Shown: piece by piece, positions 1 through 8,127 of the stretch
Layout: the number at the start of each line of letters is the position of its first letter
How positions within the stretch are numbered: position 1 is the stretch's first letter
DNA from: Rhodococcus opacus B4
GTDB lineage: Bacteria > Actinomycetota > Actinomycetes > Mycobacteriales > Mycobacteriaceae
Reading direction: 5' to 3'
NCBI RefSeq assembly: GCF_000010805.1
Contig: NC_012522.1
Span: 4,340,001-4,404,000 of the forward strand
DNA length: 64,000 nt
Made by a program: the position numbers and the translations under genes
Notes under the pieces: generated by a model
What the model was told of the DNA's origin: nothing
Databases searched by the model: none
What the model saw: the letters and a program-made list of their open reading frames with translations, nothing else

Positions 1-1
1 A

Positions 2-2125
2 CGGGCAGTTGGCAAGTCCGAGTTGATGCTCAACGTCAAGGACTTCGGCGCTAAGGGTGACTTCGTCAGCCGGAACTACGGCTCAATCTCCGCGGGCTCG
101 GCTACCTTGTCGGGGAGCGGCACGCCCGTGTTCACGTCCGCAGATGTCGGGAAGTCGATCCTCGTACCCGGCGCGGGAGCAGGCAGCGTTCTTCCCTCAA
201 TCGGCACGGTCACTGCGACCCCCTCGACCACCGGGGGCACTCTTGCGGCTGGCACGTATTACTACAAGGTTTGCCCGCAGTCGGTTTACGGTGTCGCCTT
301 GCCGAGCGCTGAGGTATCGGCGGTCACGACCGGGGCAACTGGCTCAGTGGCTTTGTCGTGGAGTGCGGTTGCCGGTGCAATCTCTTACCGGATCTACCGC
401 TCGTCTGCTGCTGGTACCGAGACCTATCTCGACACCACGATCGGTGCAGCATTCACTGACATCGGCTCCAGCGTTCCGGCCTCTGGCGCGTTCGCACCCG
501 TCCCGCCCACAGTGGACCTGAGTGGACCGCCGCTGATTGCAGTGATTTCGGCGGTGAGTTCCGGCACGCAGGCCACACTGTCCGTGGCGGCGACAAGGGC
601 TGTCAACACGGTGACGCTGCGATACGGAACGGACGACACCGCCGCGATCCAGGCTGCTATCGATGCCGCCGGTCAACGGTTGATCTACTTCCCGAGTGCG
701 TCGTACCTGATCTCGGCGCTGACGCTCGCCAGTTCAGTGAAGCTGTGGGGCGCGGGGAGTGGGAGCAAACCGCCCGGATCTGCGCCGGCATCGCGCCTGG
801 TCTCACTCTCGCCCACGGCGGACGGTCTGAGTATCTCGGCGGCAGGAACCGTCATCGAGGACATCGCCTTGGTGAACCTGCACGGTGGACCCACCGCGGG
901 CGTGGGCATCCGCTACGCAGGAGCCCATTACGGACACCTGAACAGGGCTCTGGTGAGCGGCTTCTACGATTGCGTGGCAGTGGAATCGAACACCTATCCC
1001 ACCTTCACCAGCTCGCACATCCTCGACCCCGTCCGATACGGATTAACATTCAGCAACGCGGCAGAGCCGGACACGGGCGACCAGGTCATCTTGGGAGTGA
1101 CGTTCTCCGTCGTATCGACTCCGCGCAATCCGCTTGCTGCGATCCGATGGATATCGGGCGGTGGCCTCCGTGTCTCCAACTCGAAGGTGAACGGAAACCG
1201 GAAGTATGCTGGCCGGTTCGGTATCGGCTTGGATTGCGTGGTCGCGGATGGGATCGCTACATCGGATATCTTCGTGACCGGTTCGAGCATCGAGAACGTC
1301 ACGAGTAGGGGCGTCTCATTCACTCAGGCGGCGGGCGGCACAGGAACCCTCTCGAACATCATCATCAGCGACAATGAGTTCGGGGCGGACGTGTGCGCAG
1401 ACCCGGTCTACGTGGTTGCGACCACCGCTAATGCGCTTGACCGTATCGAGGTGAAGGACAACCTCATCCTCAACGGTTCGCACACTGCCTGCTACTTCGA
1501 GAATGTCAGCAACGTGCTCGTGGGCGGCAACCACATCGAGGGTGGCGTGTCCCTCAGTGCGATCTACTTCAAGAACTGCACAAGGTTCTTGATCGAGCCG
1601 AACCTGATCAACACAGCTCCCGGAGTATTCGTTGACCAGAACTGCTCGAGATATACGATCGGTCGGCAGAATGGCCGTGGCGTCATCCTCCGCGACCAGA
1701 GCATCGGAAACCTCGGCAACACGCCTATGGGAACGGTCGAGACCGAGTACACCAACGCCCTGCCCGTGTTGGGCGCCTCGTACTCCACGCTGATCGGCTT
1801 CACCCCGACCTCCGGTATCGGCGGTGTCGTTCAAGCGACGCTGTCGGGATTCACCTCGGGCGGGGTCTCTCCGGGTCCATTCGTCGTAACAACGAAGCGG
1901 CTGCTGGTTCGGCCCACTGGCGGTTCGGTGACGGCGACTGTTCTGGATAGCGACTCCAGCGCTGGTGTGGCAGTCGACTTTGAATGGAACACGACCGACG
2001 TGCCGGGTGCCATCTACATCAAAGCCAGGCTTAATGCGGCGTCAGGCGCGACGTCCGCTCGCGGCACGGTCACTGTGAAGTACCTTGGCCCCTTGGCTCA
2101 GCTCGTCCTCTCCAGTACCGCCTGA
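2..2125 (+). CDS. Phage tailspike / pectate-lyase-3 beta-helix protein (5' partial)
   Basis: The frame is open to the window edge with no stop before the first ATG at 26, so the gene probably begins upstream. The visible part opens with the NVKDFGAKGD motif typical of Pectate_lyase_3 tailspikes. A fibronectin-III-like insert (about residues 60-160, with the TYYYKV and SYRIYRS signatures) follows, then the second half of the signature, DDTAAIQAAIDAA and FPSASYLIS. A long right-handed parallel beta-helix (about 220-560) comes next, then a C-terminal beta domain. Such proteins bind and often depolymerise surface polysaccharide. The 3' end overlaps the convergent O-antigen-polymerase-like gene by 84 bp. 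No catalytic residues can be assigned with confidence. Confidence 0.82.
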   Translation, partial: RAVGKSELMLNVKDFGAKGDFVSRNYGSISAGSATLSGSGTPVFTSADVGKSILVPGAGAGSVLPSIGTVTATPSTTGGTLAAGTYYYKVCPQSVYGVALPSAEVSAVTTGATGSVALSWSAVAGAISYRIYRSSAAGTETYLDTTIGAAFTDIGSSVPASGAFAPVPPTVDLSGPPLIAVISAVSSGTQATLSVAATRAVNTVTLRYGTDDTAAIQAAIDAAGQRLIYFPSASYLISALTLASSVKLWGAGSGSKPPGSAPASRLVSLSPTADGLSISAAGTVIEDIALVNLHGGPTAGVGIRYAGAHYGHLNRALVSGFYDCVAVESNTYPTFTSSHILDPVRYGLTFSNAAEPDTGDQVILGVTFSVVSTPRNPLAAIRWISGGGLRVSNSKVNGNRKYAGRFGIGLDCVVADGIATSDIFVTGSSIENVTSRGVSFTQAAGGTGTLSNIIISDNEFGADVCADPVYVVATTANALDRIEVKDNLILNGSHTACYFENVSNVLVGGNHIEGGVSLSAIYFKNCTRFLIEPNLINTAPGVFVDQNCSRYTIGRQNGRGVILRDQSIGNLGNTPMGTVETEYTNALPVLGASYSTLIGFTPTSGIGGVVQATLSGFTSGGVSPGPFVVTTKRLLVRPTGGSVTATVLDSDSSAGVAVDFEWNTTDVPGAIYIKARLNAASGATSARGTVTVKYLGPLAQLVLSSTA

Positions 2126-3355
2126 CGGCTTCTCGGCGCTGAATTTCTTGACGCTCACCGCGATGAGGAACAGCAGAAACCCGGTCGTCAGGTGCGTGTT
2201 GCTATTCATCGGGGAGAACAGTAGGTCCCACGTCACGAGGCCAATCATGTAGAACATCAGTCCGGGAAGTACGGCACGCCCGCGGGCAATCGACAGCATC
2301 GCTTTCCCGTTCTGGATCATCAACCAGATCCAGAACGGGGCCGCGAGGAATCCTGCGAACAGGACGGCGCTGACGGCTTCGGTGTGAGCCTTGTACCCGG
2401 CCCGGTCATCGAGTCCGCCCGTCAAGTAGACGCGCTCGGAGTAGGAGATCGGCCCGGTGAACCCCTCAACGAAGCGGATCGCTTCGGCCGACTCCTGGCG
2501 GGTGATCTTTGCATACGAGCCGATACCCAACACGGGGTTTTGTGCAGCCAAGTATGCGGTCATGGGCAGTTCTTTGCGGATCGACACCAGGAAGTTGGCG
2601 TCGTTCTGGTCGTCTCGTTGCTGCTGGATCATGGCCCGCTCACCGAAGACTCCTTCGTCTGCTGCGGCGGGGTATGCGAGATAGAGGAACGCGACGATCG
2701 CGCCGAGGGTGGCGAGTGTCTTCTTTGCCCGGGTTCGCTGTCGTTCCGGGTCGTCGGTCACGAACAGCACGGCAATCGCGGCAACCGCGAAGAGTGCCGT
2801 CTGGATTCGATTGTCGTAGATCCGTGACGTGATGGCGAGCGCGACGAATAGGAAGGCGATCGTCTTGCGGGACGCCTGCTTGTGGTATGCGAGCGCGATC
2901 ACGATGATGGCGACCGGCGTGGATAGCCCGTACTTCCACGGATTGATGGTGTCGAGGACGCCGGTTGCAAGCTTGAGCAGCAACCATCCCAGGCCGACTG
3001 CGATGGAGATGGAGGCAACGGACATCTTGACCGTCTCATGAATCCAGTACAGGCCTGACGCGAGTATTGCGATGGTGAGGCCGACGTACATCAGGAACGT
3101 GATGAAGTACTGGCCGTGGTCGTAGTTGCTCAACGTCTGCCCAACGGCCCACGCGAGCGCCACGATCCACATGTTGCGAAGCATGGGCAGTTTGAGTGCG
3201 GTCGTCAGGATGGCCCAGATCAGAAGGACGAACACGCCGATCAGTGCAGTGACCGAACCCTTCGCCATGACAGGTACCGCCATGCAGGCGACGATCAGCA
3301 CAAACCAGAGATCATGATTCCGGCGCACCGCTGTGCCGACCTGTGTATTCACCAT
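2042..3355 (-). CDS. O-antigen ligase/polymerase (Wzy/WaaL-like) membrane protein
   Basis: This roughly 437-residue protein is a polytopic membrane protein with about ten hydrophobic segments. Its large extracytoplasmic loop carries the Wzy_C-type pattern NPVLGIGSYAK followed by GYKAHTEAVSAVLFAGF. This family polymerises or ligates lipid-linked polysaccharide at the outer face of the membrane. I prefer the ATG at 3355 because GGAG lies about 10 nt upstream; ATG 3364 is also in frame but crowds that site. It is the only reverse-strand gene between the tailspike and the head genes and has no polysaccharide-synthesis neighbours, which suggests a lysogenic-conversion (moron) gene that alters the host surface. 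That role is inference. Confidence 0.75.
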   Translation of the reverse strand: MVNTQVGTAVRRNHDLWFVLIVACMAVPVMAKGSVTALIGVFVLLIWAILTTALKLPMLRNMWIVALAWAVGQTLSNYDHGQYFITFLMYVGLTIAILASGLYWIHETVKMSVASISIAVGLGWLLLKLATGVLDTINPWKYGLSTPVAIIVIALAYHKQASRKTIAFLFVALAITSRIYDNRIQTALFAVAAIAVLFVTDDPERQRTRAKKTLATLGAIVAFLYLAYPAAADEGVFGERAMIQQQRDDQNDANFLVSIRKELPMTAYLAAQNPVLGIGSYAKITRQESAEAIRFVEGFTGPISYSERVYLTGGLDDRAGYKAHTEAVSAVLFAGFLAAPFWIWLMIQNGKAMLSIARGRAVLPGLMFYMIGLVTWDLLFSPMNSNTHLTTGFLLFLIAVSVKKFSAEKPSGGTGEDELSQGAKVLHSDRAASGRRA

Positions 3356-3476
3356 GGGCAGCATTCTCCAATACGACCGTTCGGCCCGCTCAGGTAGGCC
3401 GATCGAATGACACCGTCACCCCGCCCAGAATTGCTCACTATGCCCCTGCAACGCACGTGAATGGGGGTGGTTCGGC

Positions 3477-4403
3477 ATGGCACGAAGCAGGTTCGGCCGC
3501 TGGCTGTCGAAGTGGTTCAGCGTCCAGCAGCAGCGCATCGTGCAGGAAACGGTCACCGACCTGCATGCGGTGTGGCCGCTGCTCGACTACCAGGACCTGG
3601 ATCGCACACAGACACGGTGGGTGCAGGCTGCGCTGCCGATCGTTGAGCGCCGCAACCAGGAGTCGGAAGCGTTGGCTGCCCGGTACGTGCGGGACCTGCG
3701 TGCGATCGAGTTGCCGACCGCGACACCTGCACGCGATTTGGTGCCGACGGAGATTGACCGACCCCGGGTTGCGGTGTCACTGCTGGCGACGGGCCCGGGG
3801 ACGGTGAAGAAGAAGTCGCGCGTGTCGGTGCGGGAACCCGAAGCGATGCTGGCCGGGGAAGCAGCATCGACCAGGGTCGCGCAGAAGATCGTCGCGGACG
3901 GCGGCCGGCAGACAGTCGCCCGGGCGGTTCGGCTCGACGAGAAGGCTTCGGGCTGGATCAGGGTGACCGACGGGGAACCATGCTTCTTCTGCGCGATGCT
4001 CGTCACCAGGGGGCCGGTGTACAAGGGCACGTCGTTCGACAGGTCGGATCCGCGGTTCACGGGCGACGGCACCGCGAAGGTGCACGACGGGTGCGGCTGC
4101 ACCATTCAGGCGCTGTACAGCCCTTGGAAGCCGTCGGAGCAGGAGAAGGTGTGGAACGAGATGTGGAAGGACTCGACGAAGAACAAGTCGGGTGCTGACG
4201 CGCTGAAGGCGTTCCGGCAGGCGTACGAGGATCGCACGCCACCACCGAACCCGCTCGACGAACTCGGTGACCCGCGCGGGTTCGTGCCCGAACTCGAAGC
4301 GTCGCTTCGTGACCTGCTGTTCGAGCATTTGTTGGATCCGTCGTCGCCGCAGGTGCGGTGGCACATGGAAACGATCAAGCGGTTGAAGTCCGGCAAGTTC
4401 TGA
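3477..4403 (+). CDS. MuF-like phage minor head protein
   Basis: A 308-residue head protein of the MuF/VG15 type that actinophage annotations often call capsid maturation protease. The N-terminal 100 residues are helical and polar. The conserved core is around 157-218: SGWIRVTDGEPCFFCAML with Cys169 and Cys172, then VHDGCGC with His203, Cys206 and Cys208, a probable metal-binding cluster. In related phages this protein sits inside the head near the portal. It directly precedes the scaffold and coat genes, as expected, but the portal normally found upstream is replaced here by the reverse-strand polymerase gene. A protease activity cannot be read from the sequence. Confidence 0.85.
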   Translation: MARSRFGRWLSKWFSVQQQRIVQETVTDLHAVWPLLDYQDLDRTQTRWVQAALPIVERRNQESEALAARYVRDLRAIELPTATPARDLVPTEIDRPRVAVSLLATGPGTVKKKSRVSVREPEAMLAGEAASTRVAQKIVADGGRQTVARAVRLDEKASGWIRVTDGEPCFFCAMLVTRGPVYKGTSFDRSDPRFTGDGTAKVHDGCGCTIQALYSPWKPSEQEKVWNEMWKDSTKNKSGADALKAFRQAYEDRTPPPNPLDELGDPRGFVPELEASLRDLLFEHLLDPSSPQVRWHMETIKRLKSGKF

Positions 4404-4410
4404 CTTGTCA

Positions 4411-4463
4411 ACCCCCACAGCGTAACTGGCGCGCCAGCAGGTTCGATCCCTGGTGGGGGTGCA
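4411..4463 (+). ncRNA. tRNA-like fold between MuF and scaffold genes
   Basis: An 8-bp stem (ACCCCCAC at 4411-4418 with GTGGGGGT at 4453-4460) encloses a 4-bp stem (CAGG/CCTG) closed by TTCGATC at 4442-4448, which fits the TPsiCRANY loop exactly. Together they make the 12-bp acceptor/T-arm stack of a tRNA. The D and anticodon arms are missing; in their place is one perfect palindrome, CTGGCGCGCCAG (4426-4437). The 3' end reads GCACC rather than CCA. A further small hairpin (4464-4476) follows. It lies in the 149-bp gap before the scaffold gene. Transcription or function is unproven; it could be a tRNA remnant, a processing signal or a tRNA mimic. Confidence 0.5.
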
Positions 4464-4552
4464 CCTGCTTTGCAGGGATATGCGTGAACGGTCAGCGCAT
4501 CCAAAGTGACCGGTCAATGCCGACGGGCGAATACGGGAAGAAGGAACACGCG

Positions 4553-5203
4553 ATGAGCGGGAAGTACGGGAATCTTCGGTTTCTGGTCGGCGCAGGCCCT
4601 GGCGGTGTTGGCACCGGGGACGGCGGCGAGGGCGGCAACAGCAACGACAACGGACCCCAGGCACTGAAGGGTGCAGGCGGCGGCGGTGGCGGCGCAGTGG
4701 CAGGCGGTTCGGGCGGCGGTGACAACGGTGGCGCGGGCGAACGCACCTTCACGCAGGCAGATCTGGATCGGGTCGTGAACGAACGTCTTGCGCGGGAACG
4801 TGACAAGTACAGCGACTACGACCAGCTGAAGGCGCAGGCTGCGGCGGCGGGTGACACCCGCACCGAAATGCAGCGGCTCGCTGACGAGGTGAAGGAGATG
4901 CGCGCCGATCGTGAACAGCGCGATTTCCTGGACCTGAAGAAGTCTGTCGCCGAAGCGGCCGGCATTCCCCTGAAGTACGCGAAGAAGCTCGAAGGCAAGA
5001 CGCGGGAAGAACTGGAAGCTGACGCTGCCGACTTCGCCGAAGCCTTCGGCACGAAGCAGGGCGGTCAGGAACAGGAACAGCGCAAGGGTCCCGCGGTTCA
5101 GCGGGGTCGTCCACGCGAAAACCTGCGTGGCGGCGGCACACCCGACGACGAACCTGTCGAAACCGACCCGAAGAAACTCGCTGCGATGATCCCCCGCAGC
5201 TGA
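4553..5203 (+). CDS. Phage capsid scaffold protein
   Basis: This 216-residue acidic protein has a low-complexity Gly-rich N-terminus (about residues 10-65) followed by a long charged helical region (about 66-175) containing DRVVNERLARERDKY, which is typical of siphophage scaffolding proteins that form a coiled core for procapsid assembly and then leave the head. The start at 4553 is supported by AGAAGGAA a few bases upstream; the longer open frame from 4358 overlaps the tRNA-like element and the MuF gene and is not needed. The position immediately upstream of the coat gene supports the call. Confidence 0.85.
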   Translation: MSGKYGNLRFLVGAGPGGVGTGDGGEGGNSNDNGPQALKGAGGGGGGAVAGGSGGGDNGGAGERTFTQADLDRVVNERLARERDKYSDYDQLKAQAAAAGDTRTEMQRLADEVKEMRADREQRDFLDLKKSVAEAAGIPLKYAKKLEGKTREELEADAADFAEAFGTKQGGQEQEQRKGPAVQRGRPRENLRGGGTPDDEPVETDPKKLAAMIPRS

Positions 5204-5268
5204 CCGTTCCACACCCTCGAGCATGTCGGCCGTGACATTTCGGGGTTCATCAATCGAAAGGAATCATC

Positions 5269-6408
5269 ATGGCCGTAAATGAATTCGTGAAGGCAGAGCA
5301 GTTCGCTGCCCTCACCCTCGGCATGCTCGAGCGCGAACTGATCCTGCCCCGTCTGATCTGGCTGAACGGGTTCGGCGACTTCGCTGGTGCGAAGGACGAC
5401 ACCATCAGCATTCGGGTGCCTGGCCGGCTGACCGCGCGCACCCGTGAGCTTCGCGCCACGGGCAACGCTCGCAACATCATCATGGACACCCTGACCGAGC
5501 AGAAGATCGACGTCACCCTGACGACCGATATCTACTCGGCGGTGCCCACCACCGACGAGGAGTTGACCCTCGACATCGCCAACTTCGGTGTGCAGATCCT
5601 CGCACCGCAGGTGCGTGCTGTGGCTGAGGGTATGGAAGATGCGGTTGCGAACGAATTCCGTTCCGCCCCGTACACCTTCACGATCGTCGTCGACCCGGCG
5701 AAGACGCACGACAGCTTCGTCGACGCGCGTAAGGCGCTGAACGACGAGAACGTGCCGTTCGGTCAGCGCGTGCTGGTCGTCGGTTCCGGTATCGAAGCGG
5801 CGATCCTGAAGGATCCGCAGTTCGTGCACGCCGACCAGTCGGGTAGCGACGCTGCTCTGCGTGAGGCGTTCGTCGGCCGCATCGCCGGCTTCGACGTGAT
5901 CGTGTCGAACAGCCTCGACGACGACGAGGGGTACGCGTTCCACAAGACCGCGTTCACCATGGTCACACGCGCCCCTGTCGTTCCGGACGGTGCCCCGTAC
6001 GGTGCATCGCAGTCGTACAACGGTCTCGCGATGCGGTGGCTGCGTGACTACGACTTCGTGTCCACCACCGACCGCAGCCTGGTCGACACGTACGCAGGGT
6101 TCGGGCACGTGCTCGAGGCGCAGGATTCCGATCGGTTCGTGCGTGGTGTCCGGCTTCAGCTGAAGTCCGCGACCGTCGATGTCACCCCGGCAACGGTCAC
6201 CCTGGCCCCGGGCGCAACGCAGCAGATCACCGTCAAGGACGACGGCGGCGACACCGTGCCCGCACGGAACGCGACCTTCGTGTCGGGTACCCCCGCGAAG
6301 GCGACCGTCAGCGCATCGGGTCTGATCACCGCCGTCGCGACGGGTACGTCGACGATCACCGTCACCTACCAGGGTCACACCGACACCGTCGCTGTCACGG
6401 TCAGCTGA
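5269..6408 (+). CDS. Major capsid protein (P22 coat-like) with C-terminal Big_2 domain
   Basis: The first 300 residues resemble the P22 gp5-like coat family found in many actinophages: an N-terminal helix (MAVNEFVKAEQFAALTL), the long SIRVPGRLTARTREL strand region, and late conserved segments such as QSYNGLAMRWLRDYDF. Residues about 305-379 form a bacterial Ig-like group 2 (Big_2) domain, beginning TVDVTPATVTLAPGATQQI and ending TVAVTVS. Such fused domains project from the capsid surface and can bind carbohydrate or stabilise the shell. A GAAAGGA ribosome-binding site precedes the ATG. It follows the scaffold by 65 bp and precedes the connector genes. Confidence 0.88.
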   Translation: MAVNEFVKAEQFAALTLGMLERELILPRLIWLNGFGDFAGAKDDTISIRVPGRLTARTRELRATGNARNIIMDTLTEQKIDVTLTTDIYSAVPTTDEELTLDIANFGVQILAPQVRAVAEGMEDAVANEFRSAPYTFTIVVDPAKTHDSFVDARKALNDENVPFGQRVLVVGSGIEAAILKDPQFVHADQSGSDAALREAFVGRIAGFDVIVSNSLDDDEGYAFHKTAFTMVTRAPVVPDGAPYGASQSYNGLAMRWLRDYDFVSTTDRSLVDTYAGFGHVLEAQDSDRFVRGVRLQLKSATVDVTPATVTLAPGATQQITVKDDGGDTVPARNATFVSGTPAKATVSASGLITAVATGTSTITVTYQGHTDTVAVTVS

Positions 6409-6435
6409 TCCGACGAACACTGAAGGGTCTGACAG

Positions 6436-6921
6436 ATGACTGCATTCGCGAGCACAACGCAACTGGCAAACAGGGTCGGGAAAGATTCGTTCTCTGGTGC
6501 CAACGAAACCCGCGCTTCAGCGATTCTCGAGGACACTTCGGCGTTCATCGTTTCAGAGTGCGGCAGGGACTGGGCCACTGGTTCGGTCCCTGCCGACGTG
6601 GTGGCGGTGTGCCTTCGGGTCGCGCAGCGCACGTTCAACAACCCCGACATGTATGTGTGGCAGCAGGCAGGCGGATTCAGTGTTCGCCTGCCCGATCAGC
6701 TTGCGACACAGATATTCACCGCCGGGGAACTGCTGATCCTGCGCAGGCACCGCACGTCGAAGCGCGGCGGGTTGTGGACGTTGGAGACGACACGGGGCGA
6801 CGATCTCGAGGGCACAGGGTATGTGCCCGTCGAAGGGCATTACGACCCGTTCCCGGTGTACGGCGAATCCGATTACTACAACCAGTACGGGGATCACTAT
6901 CGGGGAAGTAGGCCCTACTGA
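6436..6921 (+). CDS. Head-tail adaptor (connector) protein
   Basis: A 161-residue protein directly after the coat gene, with the small helical core typical of gp6/gp15-like adaptors: an early TQLANRVGK segment, RASAILEDTSAFI, and VCLRVAQRTFNNPDMYV. The C-terminus is rich in Tyr, Asp and Gly. Adaptors form the first ring below the portal. The stop overlaps the next start by one base (TGATG), so translation is probably coupled. The function rests mainly on position, size and composition. Confidence 0.7.
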   Translation: MTAFASTTQLANRVGKDSFSGANETRASAILEDTSAFIVSECGRDWATGSVPADVVAVCLRVAQRTFNNPDMYVWQQAGGFSVRLPDQLATQIFTAGELLILRRHRTSKRGGLWTLETTRGDDLEGTGYVPVEGHYDPFPVYGESDYYNQYGDHYRGSRPY

Positions 6922-7244
6922 TGTTTGCTCACGGTGAGACAGTGAAGATCTGGCGTCGACCCCCCCGCACCCGCACGGGTGACGGTGGCGATTTCGAGCA
7001 CTCGCACGACATCGAGAACGTCGGCATCGAATGGCCGTCGACGACCGAAGACACCGACGGACGTGAAACGGTGCTGTCGTCGGTGCGCCTGTCGTGCCCC
7101 GCTGGTGCCGACATCCTCGCATCGGATCGTGTCGAACTTCCCGACGGCGACTTCTACCGGGTCGACGGCAAGCCCGCACGGGTGCGGAACCCGTTCAGCG
7201 GGTGGGAACCAGGCGTCACGGTGAACGTCAAGGCGGTGATCTGA
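6921..7244 (+). CDS. Head-tail stopper / head-closure protein
   Basis: A 107-residue, mostly beta protein (VKIWRRPPRT, SSVRLSCPAGADI, DRVELPDGDFYRVDGKP, VTVNVKAVI) whose size, beta pattern and position match SPP1 gp16-like stopper proteins, which seal the connector after DNA packaging. It overlaps its neighbours by one base at each end (TGATG), part of a tightly coupled connector cluster. Confidence 0.65.
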   Translation: MFAHGETVKIWRRPPRTRTGDGGDFEHSHDIENVGIEWPSTTEDTDGRETVLSSVRLSCPAGADILASDRVELPDGDFYRVDGKPARVRNPFSGWEPGVTVNVKAVI

Positions 7245-7594
7245 TGGAAAACGTCAGCGTCGACCATGCCGGCATCGGACAGTTCCTGAAGTCGCAGAAG
7301 ATGCGTTCCCTGGTGCGCGAGCGCGCGGAGATCGGGCAGGCGATCTATCAGGGCATCGTCGCGAAGCGCACCGGTCGTACTGCCCGCGGTGCACGCGTCG
7401 AAACGTTCATCGGTGGCCGGCGCATGGATCGCTGGTACGGGCGGCTGATCGTCGAATCGCCTGCGGTGCTGCCGCACGAATTCGGTCGCGGCATCCACCC
7501 CGGATCCACCGAAGCCGGCCGCGCAGGAAAGCAGCAGGCAGCCGACGATCTGAACACGGTCCTGAATATGTTGGGGGCGATCAGCGGTGGTTGA
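7244..7594 (+). CDS. Neck / HK97 gp10-like tail completion protein
   Basis: A 116-residue protein in the position of HK97 gp10-like neck proteins. The pattern of an N-terminal helix with many basic residues, the central RTGRTARGARVETFIGGR strand region and LPHEFGRGIHPGSTEAGR near the end matches that group. The start at ATG 7244 overlaps the preceding stop, and the 3' end overlaps the next gene by 8 bp. Such proteins help join the head to the finished tail. Confidence 0.65.
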   Translation: MENVSVDHAGIGQFLKSQKMRSLVRERAEIGQAIYQGIVAKRTGRTARGARVETFIGGRRMDRWYGRLIVESPAVLPHEFGRGIHPGSTEAGRAGKQQAADDLNTVLNMLGAISGG

Positions 7595-8069
7595 TTTCCC
7601 GGACTGGTATCAGGGCAGTTTCGAAGATGCCGAACTGTTGGTGATGGATCTGCTGCAACCGCACCTTGACGACATCACCCCGCAGGGCACCGCATGCACC
7701 TGGTTGCCCGACAACTACGGCGATGTGCTGCCGATCGTGCGGGTGTACCGGCAGGGCGGGTCGCTCGACTACGACCAGATGATGGACGCCGCGCAGGTGC
7801 AGTTGGGTGTCATCGGTCGCAGCCGTGAAGAGTCGTGGGCGGTCCTCGGGTTCTGCCGCGAGATTCTGCGCGCGTATAAGCGCGGCGGCACTGTGCTGCG
7901 CGAAGACGGTGTCACCAAGACGCACATCCACAGCTGCAACGAAATGATCGGGCCGCAGCAGATACCCGAACTGAACCCCGACTTTCGTTTAGTGCCTGCA
8001 ACATTCGAGGTCGTGACCCGGTATCCGCGCGGTCTGCCCGACTACGAACGGGTACTGAAGACTCCGTGA
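7587..8069 (+). CDS. Tail terminator protein
   Basis: A 160-residue protein in the classical tail-terminator slot between the neck gene and the major tail protein. It has the mixed alpha/beta profile of the family: an N-terminal helix (DAELLVMDLLQPHLDD), then strands LPIVRVYRQGGS, and a C-terminal strand FRLVPATFEVVTRYPRG. Terminators cap the tail tube and set its upper end. The start is GTG at 7587, inside the previous gene. A short hairpin (8069-8084) follows the stop. Confidence 0.68.
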   Translation: MVDFPDWYQGSFEDAELLVMDLLQPHLDDITPQGTACTWLPDNYGDVLPIVRVYRQGGSLDYDQMMDAAQVQLGVIGRSREESWAVLGFCREILRAYKRGGTVLREDGVTKTHIHSCNEMIGPQQIPELNPDFRLVPATFEVVTRYPRGLPDYERVLKTP

Positions 8070-8127
8070 GCTTCGCCCGAAGCTGCGGTAATGCCCAATC
8101 GGGCGCACTCACGAAAGGACAGTGAAC

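Noticed and set aside
5098..6462. A 454-codon reverse frame opposite the coat gene
   Set aside because: Antisense shadow of the coat gene.
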